A stretch of 64,000 nt of DNA, from contig NZ_BBUZ01000024.1 of the NCBI RefSeq assembly GCF_001417735.1, forward strand, positions 678,094-742,093, written 5' to 3'. This DNA is from Streptomyces sp. NBRC 110028. GTDB taxonomy: Bacteria; Actinomycetota; Actinomycetes; Streptomycetales; Streptomycetaceae. Below the pieces are notes generated by a model. That model ran no database searches. It saw only the letters and a list, made by a program, of their open reading frames with translations, and was not told the origin of the DNA. Numbering within the stretch: position 1 is the first letter of the stretch; each line of letters starts with the position of its first letter. Positions 1 to 8,739 of the stretch are shown here, in pieces. The translations under genes and the position numbers were made by a program.

Positions 1-5
1 CCGGG

Positions 6-1322
6 TCAGCGGTACCGGACATGGAAATGCTCCGTCGCGTGCCGGTCGAGGAAGGCGGTCTCGGCGTCGAGGTCGTCGGCCGCCACGTCCCACAGGGCGT
101 CCATCAGGCAGATCGCCCGGTCGGACACATCGAGTCGGGTTCCCTCCGCCACGTGGATGCGCAGGATCCGGGGCGGCCGGGTGGGCGGGTCGAAGCCGAT
201 CGCGTCGACGGTCCGCCCTTTCTCTCCGTACTTGCTGAGGAACACGGTCGCCCGGGTGGGCGCGCCGGTGCGCAGGGCCTCCACTTGGGAGGCGCGGGTG
301 AGCCGGTCGTGGAAGGCGTCCCGTTCGCCGTCGGGCAGCAGCAGGGACTCGGCCCACAGGTCGAGGAGGGAGTGCCCGGTGACGGCCTGGATGCTGGAGT
401 CGATGAGGCTGCCGCCCACCCGGGGGTTGATCTCGATGATCTCCCAGCGCTTCTTCGACTCCCAGTACTTGACCTCGATGTGGAAGGCGCCGGCGGTCAG
501 CCCGTGCTCCGCCAGCGCGGCCAGGCAGCGGGTGACGTAGTCGGATCCCTCCAGGACGAGTTCACGGTCGAGGGTGGCGGGCGGGCTGACCGACATTCCC
601 TCCAGGGTGGTCCGCTCCAGGCGTTCCACGCGGGCCTTCTCGTGGACGCACAGGTGGTGGACCCGCCCGTCGAGGACGAGAGTCTCGAAGCTGAACTCCG
701 GGCCCTCGACGTACTCCTCGACGAGGAAGTCGAACCGGTCCATGAAGATCGCCTTCATGCGCCGGTCGGCGCGCATCTGTTCCTGGATCGCGGGCAGGTC
801 GGCCAGGTCGTCGACGTCCTCCAGGATGAAGGTCGCGAAGGACGAGGCACCGCGCACCGGCTTGACGAACCAGCGTGCGGAGGGATCGAGTCCGGGGGTC
901 GCGCCGGGGGCGAGACGGTGGACCCGGACCTCGCTCAGTCCCTCGGCGAAGAGGTACCGGCGCAGTTCGTACTTGTCGAGGCAGAGGCGCAGCGCGGGCT
1001 CGGCGGAATCACGCGCGCCGAGTCGCTCGTTGAGCTCGGCCATCAGGAGCCGGTAGCCCTCGAAGGTGGCGATGGCGGCCTCGACCCGGTAGCCCCGGTC
1101 GGCGAGTTCGCGAACGGCCTTCTCGACGTCGCTGGAGCGCAGTTCGGGTTCCTCGGTGACCACGCAGTCCGCCACATGGCGGCGGCTCGCGTCCAGGACC
1201 TCCGGCTTCTCCGGCCGGGAGCTGAGGGCGACCAGGGGCAGGCCGAGCGCGGCGGTGGCCGCGGCGACCTCCTCGGTGTACGACTTGCCCTGGTGCATGA
1301 GGAGCAGGACCGCTCTCTTCAT
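6..1322 (-). CDS. ATP-grasp ligase (downstream copy of the pair)
   Basis: A 438-residue ATP-grasp protein. It most likely couples a carboxylate to an amine through an acyl-phosphate in the cytoplasm. Visible motifs are KPVRGASS (about 154-161, ATP-binding lysine loop), EEYVEG (about 202-207) and EINPRVGG (about 297-304, the E-x-N-x-R metal/ATP site), so the active site looks intact. I chose the ATG at 1322 because AAGGAGG lies just upstream; a longer frame lacks a ribosome site. It is the last visible gene of a leftward operon, 32 bp after the DUF1611 gene, and shares the KPVRGASS loop with the ATP-grasp at 2508-3749. The family includes L-amino-acid ligases and peptide tailoring enzymes. Substrates cannot be told from sequence. 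Confidence 0.85.
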   Translation of the reverse strand: MKRAVLLLMHQGKSYTEEVAAATAALGLPLVALSSRPEKPEVLDASRRHVADCVVTEEPELRSSDVEKAVRELADRGYRVEAAIATFEGYRLLMAELNERLGARDSAEPALRLCLDKYELRRYLFAEGLSEVRVHRLAPGATPGLDPSARWFVKPVRGASSFATFILEDVDDLADLPAIQEQMRADRRMKAIFMDRFDFLVEEYVEGPEFSFETLVLDGRVHHLCVHEKARVERLERTTLEGMSVSPPATLDRELVLEGSDYVTRCLAALAEHGLTAGAFHIEVKYWESKKRWEIIEINPRVGGSLIDSSIQAVTGHSLLDLWAESLLLPDGERDAFHDRLTRASQVEALRTGAPTRATVFLSKYGEKGRTVDAIGFDPPTRPPRILRIHVAEGTRLDVSDRAICLMDALWDVAADDLDAETAFLDRHATEHFHVRYR

Positions 1323-1354
1323 CTGTCCACCTCCTTGGGGTTCCGGGTCCACGC

Positions 1355-2449
1355 TCAGCGCCGGCGGGCCGGCAGCCGGTCCGCGGTCTCGCGCTGGTGG
1401 GCGCGCAGGATGTCCACGAGCCGGGCGGCGCCGCCCTCACGGACCGGGTCGACGACGGGAAGTCCGGTATCGGCCTCCAGCTTCTCGGCCTCGCGGCGGA
1501 AGTCGTCCTCGGAGAAGCCGAAGCTGTTGACGCTGATGGCGGCGACCTTGGCGGGCCGTTCGAAGACGGTGAGCTCCTCGTTGATGCGGATGAGCTCGGG
1601 GATGGGGATGATGGGCGTCTCCCAGACCTTGGTGCGTTCGGCTCCGAGGCGGTGGCAGAAGACCAGGGCGTGCGGCAGGGCGCCGTGGAGGATGGCGAGG
1701 GCGACGCTGCTGAACCCGATGTGGTTGAGGGAACCCTGGCCCTCGACGACGACCCATTCGTTGCCGGCGGCGGCCTCCATGACGACATGCTCGACGGCGC
1801 CGGCCATGAAGTCGCCGGGCACGCCGTCGACCGCGACGCCATGGCCGGAGATCAGCATGCCGCTCTGGCCGGTGGCGGCGAAGCCGGTGCGGATGCCGCG
1901 ACGATTGGCCTCGTTCCAGATCTCCAGGCCGGCGGTCTTCTTGCCGATGTTGGAGTCGCTGCCGCACGTGTGGATCACCCAAGTGTCCAGGTCCAGGACG
2001 CGGGCCTTGTTGAGCGCCACCGTCGGGGCGTCCTTCGTCTCCCAGACGGTGATGCCCTTCTCACGGATGGCGCGGGCGATGTCCGGGTCGCCTGTGAGGC
2101 GGAAGTGGATCGAGTTGATCAGGTGGAGGCCGTTCTGGACGGCCGCGAGGATGTGCGGCTTCCAGCCGGAGGGCAGCTCGGCGGAGTGCAGGCCCTTGCC
2201 GATGACCATGACCTCGGGGCGCAGGTTCACCACGTGCTCGACGCGGCTGACGATCGGGATCGCGCCACCGTAGCCGAGCACGTCCTGGACGGTTTGGCCG
2301 GCCTTGCGGCTGTCGATCACGGCGACGCAGCGGTCCCCGCGGTAGCGGATGATCGAGGCGGCGATCTTGCTCGTGAAGAGTCCGAAGCACCCCTCGGCGA
2401 ACAGCACGAAGTTCTTGTCGACCAGCTCCGCATGGCTTAACTGATCCAC
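1355..2449 (-). CDS. DUF1611 family P-loop protein
   Basis: Roughly 364 residues, resembling the DUF1611 family. One studied branch of that family (DgcN) is a D-glutamate N-acetyltransferase; the role here is unknown. A P-loop-like motif GSDSNIGKKT lies at about 163-172, followed by conserved-looking stretches such as VVVEGQGSL. It is sandwiched between two ATP-grasp genes in one operon (gaps of 58 and 32 bp), suggesting it modifies or activates an amino acid for them. I chose the GTG at 2449 because GGAGG sits five bases upstream; another in-frame GTG lies at 2461. The fourth codon is TTA (2438-2440), the leucine codon read by the bldA tRNA in Streptomyces, so translation may be developmentally limited. 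Confidence 0.75.
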   Translation of the reverse strand: MDQLSHAELVDKNFVLFAEGCFGLFTSKIAASIIRYRGDRCVAVIDSRKAGQTVQDVLGYGGAIPIVSRVEHVVNLRPEVMVIGKGLHSAELPSGWKPHILAAVQNGLHLINSIHFRLTGDPDIARAIREKGITVWETKDAPTVALNKARVLDLDTWVIHTCGSDSNIGKKTAGLEIWNEANRRGIRTGFAATGQSGMLISGHGVAVDGVPGDFMAGAVEHVVMEAAAGNEWVVVEGQGSLNHIGFSSVALAILHGALPHALVFCHRLGAERTKVWETPIIPIPELIRINEELTVFERPAKVAAISVNSFGFSEDDFRREAEKLEADTGLPVVDPVREGGAARLVDILRAHQRETADRLPARRR

Positions 2450-2507
2450 GTCTTCCTCCACGGACTCGACGGTTCGTTTTTCGATGGCACGAGATGGTTC
2501 GGGCGGT

Positions 2508-3749
2508 CTACGGGACGGGCTCGGTCGTCAGGCGGTACTGCGCACGCACCTGGCGCACGGCCTCCTCGATCTGTTCCTGGGTGCCGCCCCGGAAAAGGAA
2601 GCGGCCGCCTTGGAGCGTGGCGTACGAACCGGGCCGGGAGACCAGGACCTCACCCGTCCTCGGTACCAACTCGCGATACAAGTAGGGCACTTCACCCACG
2701 AGCGAGGTGGCGGAGGTGACCTTCCGGGGCAGCGGCTTGGGGCCTGGGATGATCAGCCAGCCGCCGCTCGCCTCCGGGTCGGGGGCCGGCGGGTCCACCA
2801 GGCGGCCCAGCAGCACGTCGACCCACAACCGGAACAGGTTGACGCCATGGACGTCGTGGATGACGTACGGCACGTCGGCGCCTGGCACCCGGGCTCCGAC
2901 CTCCAGGAACACCAGTTCCTCGCCGGTGTCGAAGAGTTCGAGGTGGAAGGCGGAGCTGCGCAGGCCGAGCGCGGTCAGGCAGCGCACGGCGAAGTCCTCA
3001 CAGCGGGCGCGCACCGCGGATTCCGTCTGGAAGACGGAGCCGAGCGGTTCGCCCACGAGCTCGAAGTCCAGGCAGCTGGAGACGTAGCGCGAGGTACACA
3101 AGAACAGCGGCTTGCCCGCGGCGTCCAGGACACCGTCGACGTGCAGGATCTCGCCCCGTACGAACTCCTCGATCTCAAGGTCGCGCAGGCTCCGTTCGGC
3201 ACACAAGGCCCGCAGTTCCTCGGCCGAGGCGATCTTGCGCACACCCTGGCTGGACGCCCCTCGCACCGGCTTGACGATCACGGGGTAGCCGAACTCCTCG
3301 GCGGCCGCGAGGACCTGGTCCTCGGTGCGGCAGGGCGCCCAACGCGGCACTCGGATACCGGCCCGCGACACCGTCTCCTTCATGACGGTCTTGTCGCGGA
3401 GCCGGGAGGTCTCCTCGGGGCTGGAGCCCGGGATGCCGTACCGCTCGCGCAGGGTCGCCGCGAGGTCGAGGAGGTTTTCGGAGAAGCCGATGACATGGTC
3501 GAAGGGGCCTTCGTCGCGCACGACGGCGTCGACGAGCTGCAGCACGCCGTCCAGGTCGCCGAAATCCGTTACGAGGTGGACCCGTTCGGCGTCGGCGGGC
3601 ACTCCGCTGCGGCCGCCCTCGTCGCAGATGTACGTGACGCGGTCGGCCTCCGGGCGGAAGACGATCTCGGGAGCGGCGAGGCGGTTCTCCCAGCGCCGCT
3701 CGTCCTCATACAAGGGCCAGCGGTTCAAAAACAGGATTGCGCCGGACAT
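2508..3749 (-). CDS. ATP-grasp ligase (first gene of operon)
   Basis: A 413-residue ATP-grasp enzyme, probably a carboxylate-amine ligase. Motifs are a DK pair near 119, KPVRGASS (160-167), EEFVRGE (194-200) and LEVGARVPG (282-290). The last replaces the E-x-N-x-R site with E-V-G-A-R, a variant I believe occurs in amino-acid-ligase-like subgroups. About 110 residues follow the grasp core. The ATG at 3749 is favoured because GAGGA lies eight bases upstream; an in-frame GTG at 3764 would overlap that site. It opens the leftward operon and reads away from the scarred gap at 3750-5174. Two ATP-grasp enzymes in one operon suggest two successive amide bonds, or one ligation plus one carboxylate activation. 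This is inference. Confidence 0.85.
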   Translation of the reverse strand: MSGAILFLNRWPLYEDERRWENRLAAPEIVFRPEADRVTYICDEGGRSGVPADAERVHLVTDFGDLDGVLQLVDAVVRDEGPFDHVIGFSENLLDLAATLRERYGIPGSSPEETSRLRDKTVMKETVSRAGIRVPRWAPCRTEDQVLAAAEEFGYPVIVKPVRGASSQGVRKIASAEELRALCAERSLRDLEIEEFVRGEILHVDGVLDAAGKPLFLCTSRYVSSCLDFELVGEPLGSVFQTESAVRARCEDFAVRCLTALGLRSSAFHLELFDTGEELVFLEVGARVPGADVPYVIHDVHGVNLFRLWVDVLLGRLVDPPAPDPEASGGWLIIPGPKPLPRKVTSATSLVGEVPYLYRELVPRTGEVLVSRPGSYATLQGGRFLFRGGTQEQIEEAVRQVRAQYRLTTEPVP

Positions 3750-3944
3750 GGATGTCGTCCTCACAGTTCACAGGATGCATGGACGTGCCCGGCCGGGGGC
3801 CGGTTGGCGGCGGCGACGACGGTGGGCCTTTCGGAACCGAAAAATGAACCCGAACCTGAATCCGGGAACGACCCCCACGCGTTGTTCTCACTGCCTCAGC
3901 CTCGCATGGGACCGGCTTGGTCAGAATAGGACCTAAGTCCCGGC

Positions 3945-4330
3945 GCCCACGGTGCGCCATTGGGTGGGTGTGCGGCTCAACTTCCTTGGCCATGCTCCAC
4001 ATGAGCGTTCGGGGTCGCGGCGGGCGGAGTAGTCCGTATCAAGATCCTTTCGGCCGGTGCTGAGACGAGGACATGCCAGATCGCGATGGCGAGTTTGTGC
4101 ATGGTGACACCGGCGGATTCGTTCAACCCCGGCTGGCCCCGGCGCAGGAGGCGAGATGCCCGGGGGCGGCGAACCGGGCCCCGCCGCCGGTCCCGGCGGA
4201 TGGCCGGCTCGGCCAGATCCACGGGGCATGTTCGCGGTCGATCTGCGCGTTGATCCCCGGCGGTAAAGAGGGTCCGGGCCACCTTGCGCCGGAAACACCA
4301 TGGGCAGATGGACCTATTGCCCGCGCACCG
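3945..4330 (-). pseudogene. IS110/IS116-type transposase remnant
   Basis: Reading leftward, one frame gives HKLAIAIWHVL and a second frame gives DLDTDYSARRDPERS. Side by side they resemble the C-terminal end of IS110/IS116/IS902 transposases, which carry a K-L-x-x-A-x-W-H segment followed by a D-Y-x-x-R-x-D-P-E-R segment. The two halves are in different frames, so the gene is frameshifted and dead. No N-terminal DEDD catalytic half is visible. It lies between the leftward operon and the first copy of the direct repeat, marking past insertion and recombination in the gap. The boundaries are approximate. Confidence 0.5.
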
Positions 4331-4403
4331 CACGGGACACAGAATTCTTATCGTCCCCCACCACCGGAGGAGGGCCGTCGTGCGCGCCAGGAGGCTTTCC
4401 GAA
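4258..4403. repeat. Direct repeat copy 1 (about 146 bp)
   Basis: This segment recurs at 4891-5038 in the same orientation with about ten mismatches and two one-base indels, roughly 92% identity by eye. Both copies carry the word ATGGGCAGATGGACCTATTG, an EcoRI-like GAATTC followed by TTAT, and GGAGGAGGG five or six bases before a GTG. Copy 1 runs into the decayed flavin reductase. The repeat appears to be a duplicated upstream or leader region rather than a gene. Confidence 0.85.
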
Positions 4404-4479
4404 ACCGTCCTGAATTTCGCCGGACAGGTGGTGGTGCCGCCGCGCCGGAGGGGACGGAGACGGTACGGCGGGGGAGCCC

Positions 4480-4727
4480 CGGGGACTTCCGGGCGGCGAT
4501 GGCCCGGTTCTCGGCCGGGGTCGTGGTGGTGACGACTCCGGGCGACGGCGGGGTGCCGCGCGGTACTTCGCGGTGAGCCTGCCGGGCGCCGAACACAGGC
4601 AGCCGGCAGAGCAGCTCACGACCCAAGGCGCCGGCACGCTCGCACCGGACGGCCTGTCCCGTACGCCCTGCACCCGGCCGGGGACCACACAATCCTGATC
4701 GGCCGGGTGCCGGGCGCGCGCGGGTGA
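4480..4727 (+). pseudogene. Decayed flavin reductase fragment
   Basis: Three short pieces in changing frames look like a flavin reductase of the two-component monooxygenase partner type: FRAAMARFSAGVVVVTT (N-terminal FMN-binding motif), YFAVSLPGAEH, and DHTILIGRV followed by a TGA at 4725-4727. A normal member has about 160-180 residues. Here under 85 codons remain, with internal deletions and frame changes. It follows direct-repeat copy 1, just as the AroA-like gene follows copy 2. The cluster may once have contained a flavin-dependent oxidation step. No partner oxygenase is visible. Confidence 0.55.
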
Positions 4728-4890
4728 GGGCACGGGAACCCCAATGGTCTATGACGAACAACCCCTGCGGTGCCCGGCGGCATTTCCGCCGGGCACCAGT
4801 GTCCTTGTAGGACGGCGGCACACCCGCTACCACCGGCCCCTTCCTCACTCCGATCAAGGTCATCACATGTCCGCAGGCGTGGCGCCACCT

Positions 4891-5038
4891 CGGCGGTAAA
4901 GAAGGTCCGGACCACCTCGTGCCGGAAACGCCATGGGCAGATGGACCTATTGCCCGCGCGCCGCACGGGACACAGAATTCTTATCGCGCCCCCACTGCCG
5001 GAGGAGGGCTGTCGTGCGCGCCAGGAGGCTTTCCCGAA
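4891..5038. repeat. Direct repeat copy 2 (about 148 bp)
   Basis: Second copy of the element at 4258-4403, lying 137-284 bp upstream of the AroA-like gene start. It keeps the GAATTC-TTAT core, the GGAGGAGGG site and the following GTG, but that reading frame closes soon after. The remaining bases to 5174 show no gene; GGGAG eight bases before 5175 serves the AroA-like start. The copy may carry the promoter for the rightward genes. Confidence 0.85.
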
Positions 5039-5174
5039 CTGCCGCCCCGACATCGAAGCGCCAAGCGGTGGGATGACATGTTCTCGCTCCGCGGACATCG
5101 CCGGCCCGGACGTCAAAGCGACATCGCTTGCAAAGGTATCAGACGGCGAATGATGGGAAACGGGAGATACGAGG

Positions 5175-6524
5175 ATGCTGCTCAAGGTTGATCCGGTCGA
5201 TTCCTTTTCCGGAACGTTCCGCGTGCCCTCTTCGAAACCGGAGACGCAACGGGCAATTCTGACCGGCACGCTGGCCGATGGCACGTCACGGGTCTTCAAT
5301 GATCTCCGTTGCGACGAGACGGAGACCATGAAGAACGCCTGCCGCGCCTTCGGCGCCAAGATAACCGAGCACGACGGATTCCTGGAGATCCAGGGCATCG
5401 GACGGTCGCTTCCGCACATCGGGCGCGTCATCCAGTCCCGCGGCTCGGGTCTGGTCTTCCGCGTCGTGACGGCGCTGGCTTCCGTACTGCCGTCGCCGGT
5501 CGTGGTGACGGGCGACGCGACCCTGCGCAACCGCGTGATGGAGCCGCTGCTGCAGGCGCTGCGCGAACTCGGCGCGGACATCGAGTCGATCGTCGGCGAG
5601 AACAAGGCCCCGGTCGTCAACTGGGGACGCGGCCTGAAGGGCGGCACTTGCCGGCTGCCGGGCGACATCAGCTCGCAGTTCATCACCGCCATCCTGTTCG
5701 CCGCGCCGCTGGCCGACGGCCCGGTGGAAATCGAGGTGACGGGTGAGGTCTATTCCCAGTCATACATCCGGCAGACGCTGGCGAGCCTGACCGACGCGGG
5801 TATCAAGGTCTCCGCGTCGGACGACATGCGTCACTACCAGGTGGAGCCCTCCTCCTTCCAGGCCCAGGACGTCACCATCCGCGAGGACTACACCTCGGCC
5901 TCGTACCTGCTGGCCGCCGCCGCGCTCTTCCCGGGCCGGACTGTCCTGAGCAACGTGTACGGCGACAGCATGCAGGGCGAGTTCGCGATCGTCCCGATCC
6001 TGGAGCAGCTCGGGGTGAGCGTCACCTTCGACCGGGCCACCTCGTCGCTGACCGTCGACAACCCGCCGGGCAGCCTGTGCGGCGCCTTCGAGGTGAATGT
6101 GCAGGACTGCCCCAACATCGTGCCCACGCTCGCCGCCCTCGGGGCGTACGTGCAGGGCAGCTTGCGCGTGACCGGCGGACGCCTCACCCGCTTCCACAAG
6201 GCGTCACGCATCGAGGCCATGGCCGCCGAACTGACCCGCGCGGGCGTGGACATCGAGGTCCTGTACGACGACGGGATCTGCGACGGCTTCGAGGTCCGCG
6301 GCGCGCGGACGTACCCCGGCGGAGTGACCCTGTCCAGTTGGGGCGACCACCGCATCTTCATGTCGCTGTTCGTGGCAGGCCTGCGGATGCAGTCCGCCAA
6401 CCGGTTCTCCGGCTTCGAAGACGTCCGGCTGTCCTTCCCCACCTTCATGGAGGAGTTCGCCAAGGCGGGAGTACGGACCACGGCCGTTGAGGAGGAGAAG
6501 GCACCCGCTGAGGTCGTCGGCTGA
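5175..6524 (+). CDS. AroA-like enolpyruvyl transferase, divergent active site
   Basis: A 449-residue protein of the EPSP synthase/MurA fold. Family landmarks are SSKPETQRA (19-27), DLRCDETETM (43-52), SRGSGLVFR (88-96), DISSQFITA (164-172), NIVPTLAALGA and WGDHRIFMS. Several residues central to EPSP synthase differ. The serine after the first lysine is proline, KETDR is KASR (catalytic glutamate lost, one residue missing), and the C-terminal V-x-K-S/T-F-P lysine is leucine in VRLSFP. It is therefore probably not housekeeping AroA and may act on another hydroxyl acceptor, perform a different PEP-related step, or be non-enolpyruvyl. GGGAG eight bases upstream supports the ATG. It begins the rightward half of the accessory cluster. 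Confidence 0.82.
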   Translation: MLLKVDPVDSFSGTFRVPSSKPETQRAILTGTLADGTSRVFNDLRCDETETMKNACRAFGAKITEHDGFLEIQGIGRSLPHIGRVIQSRGSGLVFRVVTALASVLPSPVVVTGDATLRNRVMEPLLQALRELGADIESIVGENKAPVVNWGRGLKGGTCRLPGDISSQFITAILFAAPLADGPVEIEVTGEVYSQSYIRQTLASLTDAGIKVSASDDMRHYQVEPSSFQAQDVTIREDYTSASYLLAAAALFPGRTVLSNVYGDSMQGEFAIVPILEQLGVSVTFDRATSSLTVDNPPGSLCGAFEVNVQDCPNIVPTLAALGAYVQGSLRVTGGRLTRFHKASRIEAMAAELTRAGVDIEVLYDDGICDGFEVRGARTYPGGVTLSSWGDHRIFMSLFVAGLRMQSANRFSGFEDVRLSFPTFMEEFAKAGVRTTAVEEEKAPAEVVG

Positions 6525-6624
6525 CCCTGCCTGCGACACCCCCCGTGGTCCGCTGTGCCGCAGTGGCGCGCGCCCCGGACCCGGGAGGTGAGCGAGCTGA
6601 GCAGCTGACCATGGCAGAGGTGTC

Positions 6625-6656
6625 GGCGCGCGGGCTGGATCTCACGCCCGCGCGCC
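6625..6656 (+). terminator. Hairpin between AroA-like and PLP genes
   Basis: A perfect 11-bp inverted repeat (GGCGCGCGGGC and its complement) with a 10-base loop lies about 100 bp after the AroA-like stop. No T-run follows, as is usual for Streptomyces terminators. It may end or attenuate transcription into the aminotransferase gene. The rest of the 237-bp gap has no convincing gene. Confidence 0.45.
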
Positions 6657-6761
6657 CCGTCGCGGTGCGTGGCCCCGGAACCCCCGGAAGACCCGGAGCC
6701 CTCGGAACTCCCGATGCCCCACACACGACCGTCCGCCCCCCCCGTTCAGGAAGTTCCCTCG

Positions 6762-7829
6762 ATGCCCCCTGCACCTGCCCCCCGCCTGCGCGCCGATGTC
6801 TCCGGGTTGCCTCGCTACGTTCCCGGCCGGGCCGCTCCCAGCGACCTGGTGGACAAGTTGTCGTCGAACGAGAACCCCTATCCCCCGCTGCCGTCGGTCG
6901 TCGCCGCGATGCGCGAGGAGCTGGGGCGCGTCAACCGCTACCCCGATCCGACGAACCGCGAACTGATCACGGACCTGTCCGCGGCCCTCGCGGTGCCCCC
7001 GGAGCACCTCGTGCCCGGCACCGGATCCCTCGGGGTCACCAGGGACCTGTTGCGCGCCGCGGCCGGCGAGGGGGACGAAGTGCTGTTCGCCTGGCGCTCG
7101 TTCGAGGCGTACCCACAGCTCACCTGGGCCACCGGGGCAACACCCGTGCAGATTCCGCTCCGTGACGAGCGGCACGATCTGGAGGCCATGGCCGATGCGG
7201 TGACAGACCGCACCCGCCTGATCTTCGTGTGCAGCCCCAACAACCCGACCGGCACGGCCGTGCACCGCGGTGAACTCGAGCGCTTCCTCGACCGGGTGCC
7301 CGGCCATGTGCTGGTGGTGCTCGACGAGGCGTACCGCGAGTTCGTCGACGACACCGATGTGCCCGACGGCATCGCGTTGTACCGCGACCGTCCCAACGTG
7401 GCCGTTCTGCGCACCTTCTCCAAGGCGTACGGGCTGGCGCGGCTGCGCGTCGGCTACGCGGTCGCGCATCCGCCGGTCGCGGCCGCACTGCGGGCCTGCG
7501 CCGTACCGTTCGGAGTCAGCGGACTCGCCCAGGCCGCCGCGCGGGCCTCGCTGAACGCGGGGCCCGAACTGCTGGAGCGGGTACAGATCCTGGTGGCCGA
7601 GCGCGCCCGGGTCACCCGTGCACTGCGGGCCGCGGGCTGGAGCGTTCCTGACAGCCAGGCCAACTTCGTCTGGCTGCGCCTCGGCACGCATACACCGGCG
7701 TTCGCCGACGCGTGCGAGGCGGCGGGTGTCATGGTGCGCCCCTTCGGCGACGAGGGAGTGCGGATCACCATCGGCACTCCCGAGGAGAACGACCATCTGC
7801 TGAAGATCGTGGGCGACTGGCGGGCGTGA
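6762..7829 (+). CDS. HisC-like PLP aminotransferase
   Basis: A 355-residue fold-type-I aminotransferase of the histidinol-phosphate/aromatic group. Visible sites are SSNENPYPP near the N-terminus, SPNNPTGT (158-165), DEAYREF (188-194, PLP-ring aspartate) and [13 protein letters not shown] with the Schiff-base lysine at about 221. It likely converts a keto acid or keto compound of the pathway to an amine, using glutamate. No histidine genes are nearby, so a biosynthetic-cluster role is more likely than histidine synthesis. The ATG at 6762 has AGGAAG eight bases upstream; in-frame ATGs at 6714 and 6669 lack one. A run of eight C bases just upstream (6734-6741) is an error-prone spot worth checking. 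Confidence 0.82.
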   Translation: MPPAPAPRLRADVSGLPRYVPGRAAPSDLVDKLSSNENPYPPLPSVVAAMREELGRVNRYPDPTNRELITDLSAALAVPPEHLVPGTGSLGVTRDLLRAAAGEGDEVLFAWRSFEAYPQLTWATGATPVQIPLRDERHDLEAMADAVTDRTRLIFVCSPNNPTGTAVHRGELERFLDRVPGHVLVVLDEAYREFVDDTDVPDGIALYRDRPNVAVLRTFSKAYGLARLRVGYAVAHPPVAAALRACAVPFGVSGLAQAAARASLNAGPELLERVQILVAERARVTRALRAAGWSVPDSQANFVWLRLGTHTPAFADACEAAGVMVRPFGDEGVRITIGTPEENDHLLKIVGDWRA

Positions 7830-7900
7830 GCCCCTCGCCGCGGACCGCGGGCCTCCAGCGCGATCGATATGGAAGCAGGCCGAGGCAGGCAGCCCAGGTG

Positions 7901-7931
7901 GCGTCCTCGGGCGGATTGCGCCCGAGGACGC
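7901..7931 (+). terminator. Strong terminator after PLP aminotransferase
   Basis: A perfect 13-bp stem (GCGTCCTCGGGCG and its complement) with a five-base loop GATTG lies about 70 bp after the aminotransferase stop. Its position and strength fit a factor-independent terminator for the rightward genes. Confidence 0.75.
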
Positions 7932-8265
7932 TTCGGCTTCTGCCGCAGTGACCAGGCGGAGTGGGATCCACCGTGCTGGATCGATGCGCAACCCAGCTCC
8001 GGGCGAAGCCGCTGGCGCATTACTTTCCCCGTGGCCAGATTTCATCGACCTTTTATCCGGGGCACAAACCACTTTGACGATTCCGTCACCCTGATCTGTT
8101 AGCTGTGGCTTGTTGTTGCCCAGTGGCTGATGCGGAACGGCCGAGGTGGTGGGCCCGTCGGTCGGCGGCTGGATGACGAGCGTGACGAACAGATAGAAGG
8201 CCCGGGCACAGCCGATGCCGCAGGCCGTGCGGAGGCGTTTCCCCAGCCCAGCGCCGTGTTCGGAC

Positions 8266-8326
8266 GTACGGCCACCGTTGATCGTCGTTACTCCACACAC
8301 GTCGCGATGATCAACGGTGGCCATAC
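8266..8326. repeat. Long imperfect palindrome in gene-free stretch
   Basis: GGCCACCGTTGATC at 8270-8283 is matched exactly by its reverse complement at 8309-8322. The match extends outward through one mismatch to GTA/TAC, giving 17 of 18 paired bases around a 25-base centre. No gene starts within 100 bp. It could be a recombination or insertion-end scar, an operator, or a structured RNA. The surrounding 7932-8739 shows no supportable gene on either strand. Confidence 0.7.
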
Positions 8327-8739
8327 CCGTTTCCGGACCAGGTCCCACCAGCAAGGTGACGATCTACGGCTGGATCATTAGCGCGACCCAATATTCGACC
8401 GTAGAAACCCTGGTCAATTGCTCACGCAACCATGTATCTTGACGACGCTTGAGCAGTTTCAGTCTGCGCCTCGAGCGAGCGTCAAGGGGGAGGACGCCGC
8501 CGCCGGCCAGACACGTGCCGCTTTGCAGTCGCGCCACCGATTCTTCGCAGCGTCGCCCTTTCGGCTGCGAAGGATTTGGCGTGCTTACATAGGGGAGATT
8601 GCTTTGACGTCATGCCCATATGCGCTTTCCATCGTTCCGCTGGGCTTCGACATTCATGGCGAGATTTCCACAATGAGGGCCGTCTGTCCGTCAGTGAACG
8701 TCGGGCTACCCGGCGGAGCAAGGGATTGCTCGACAACAA

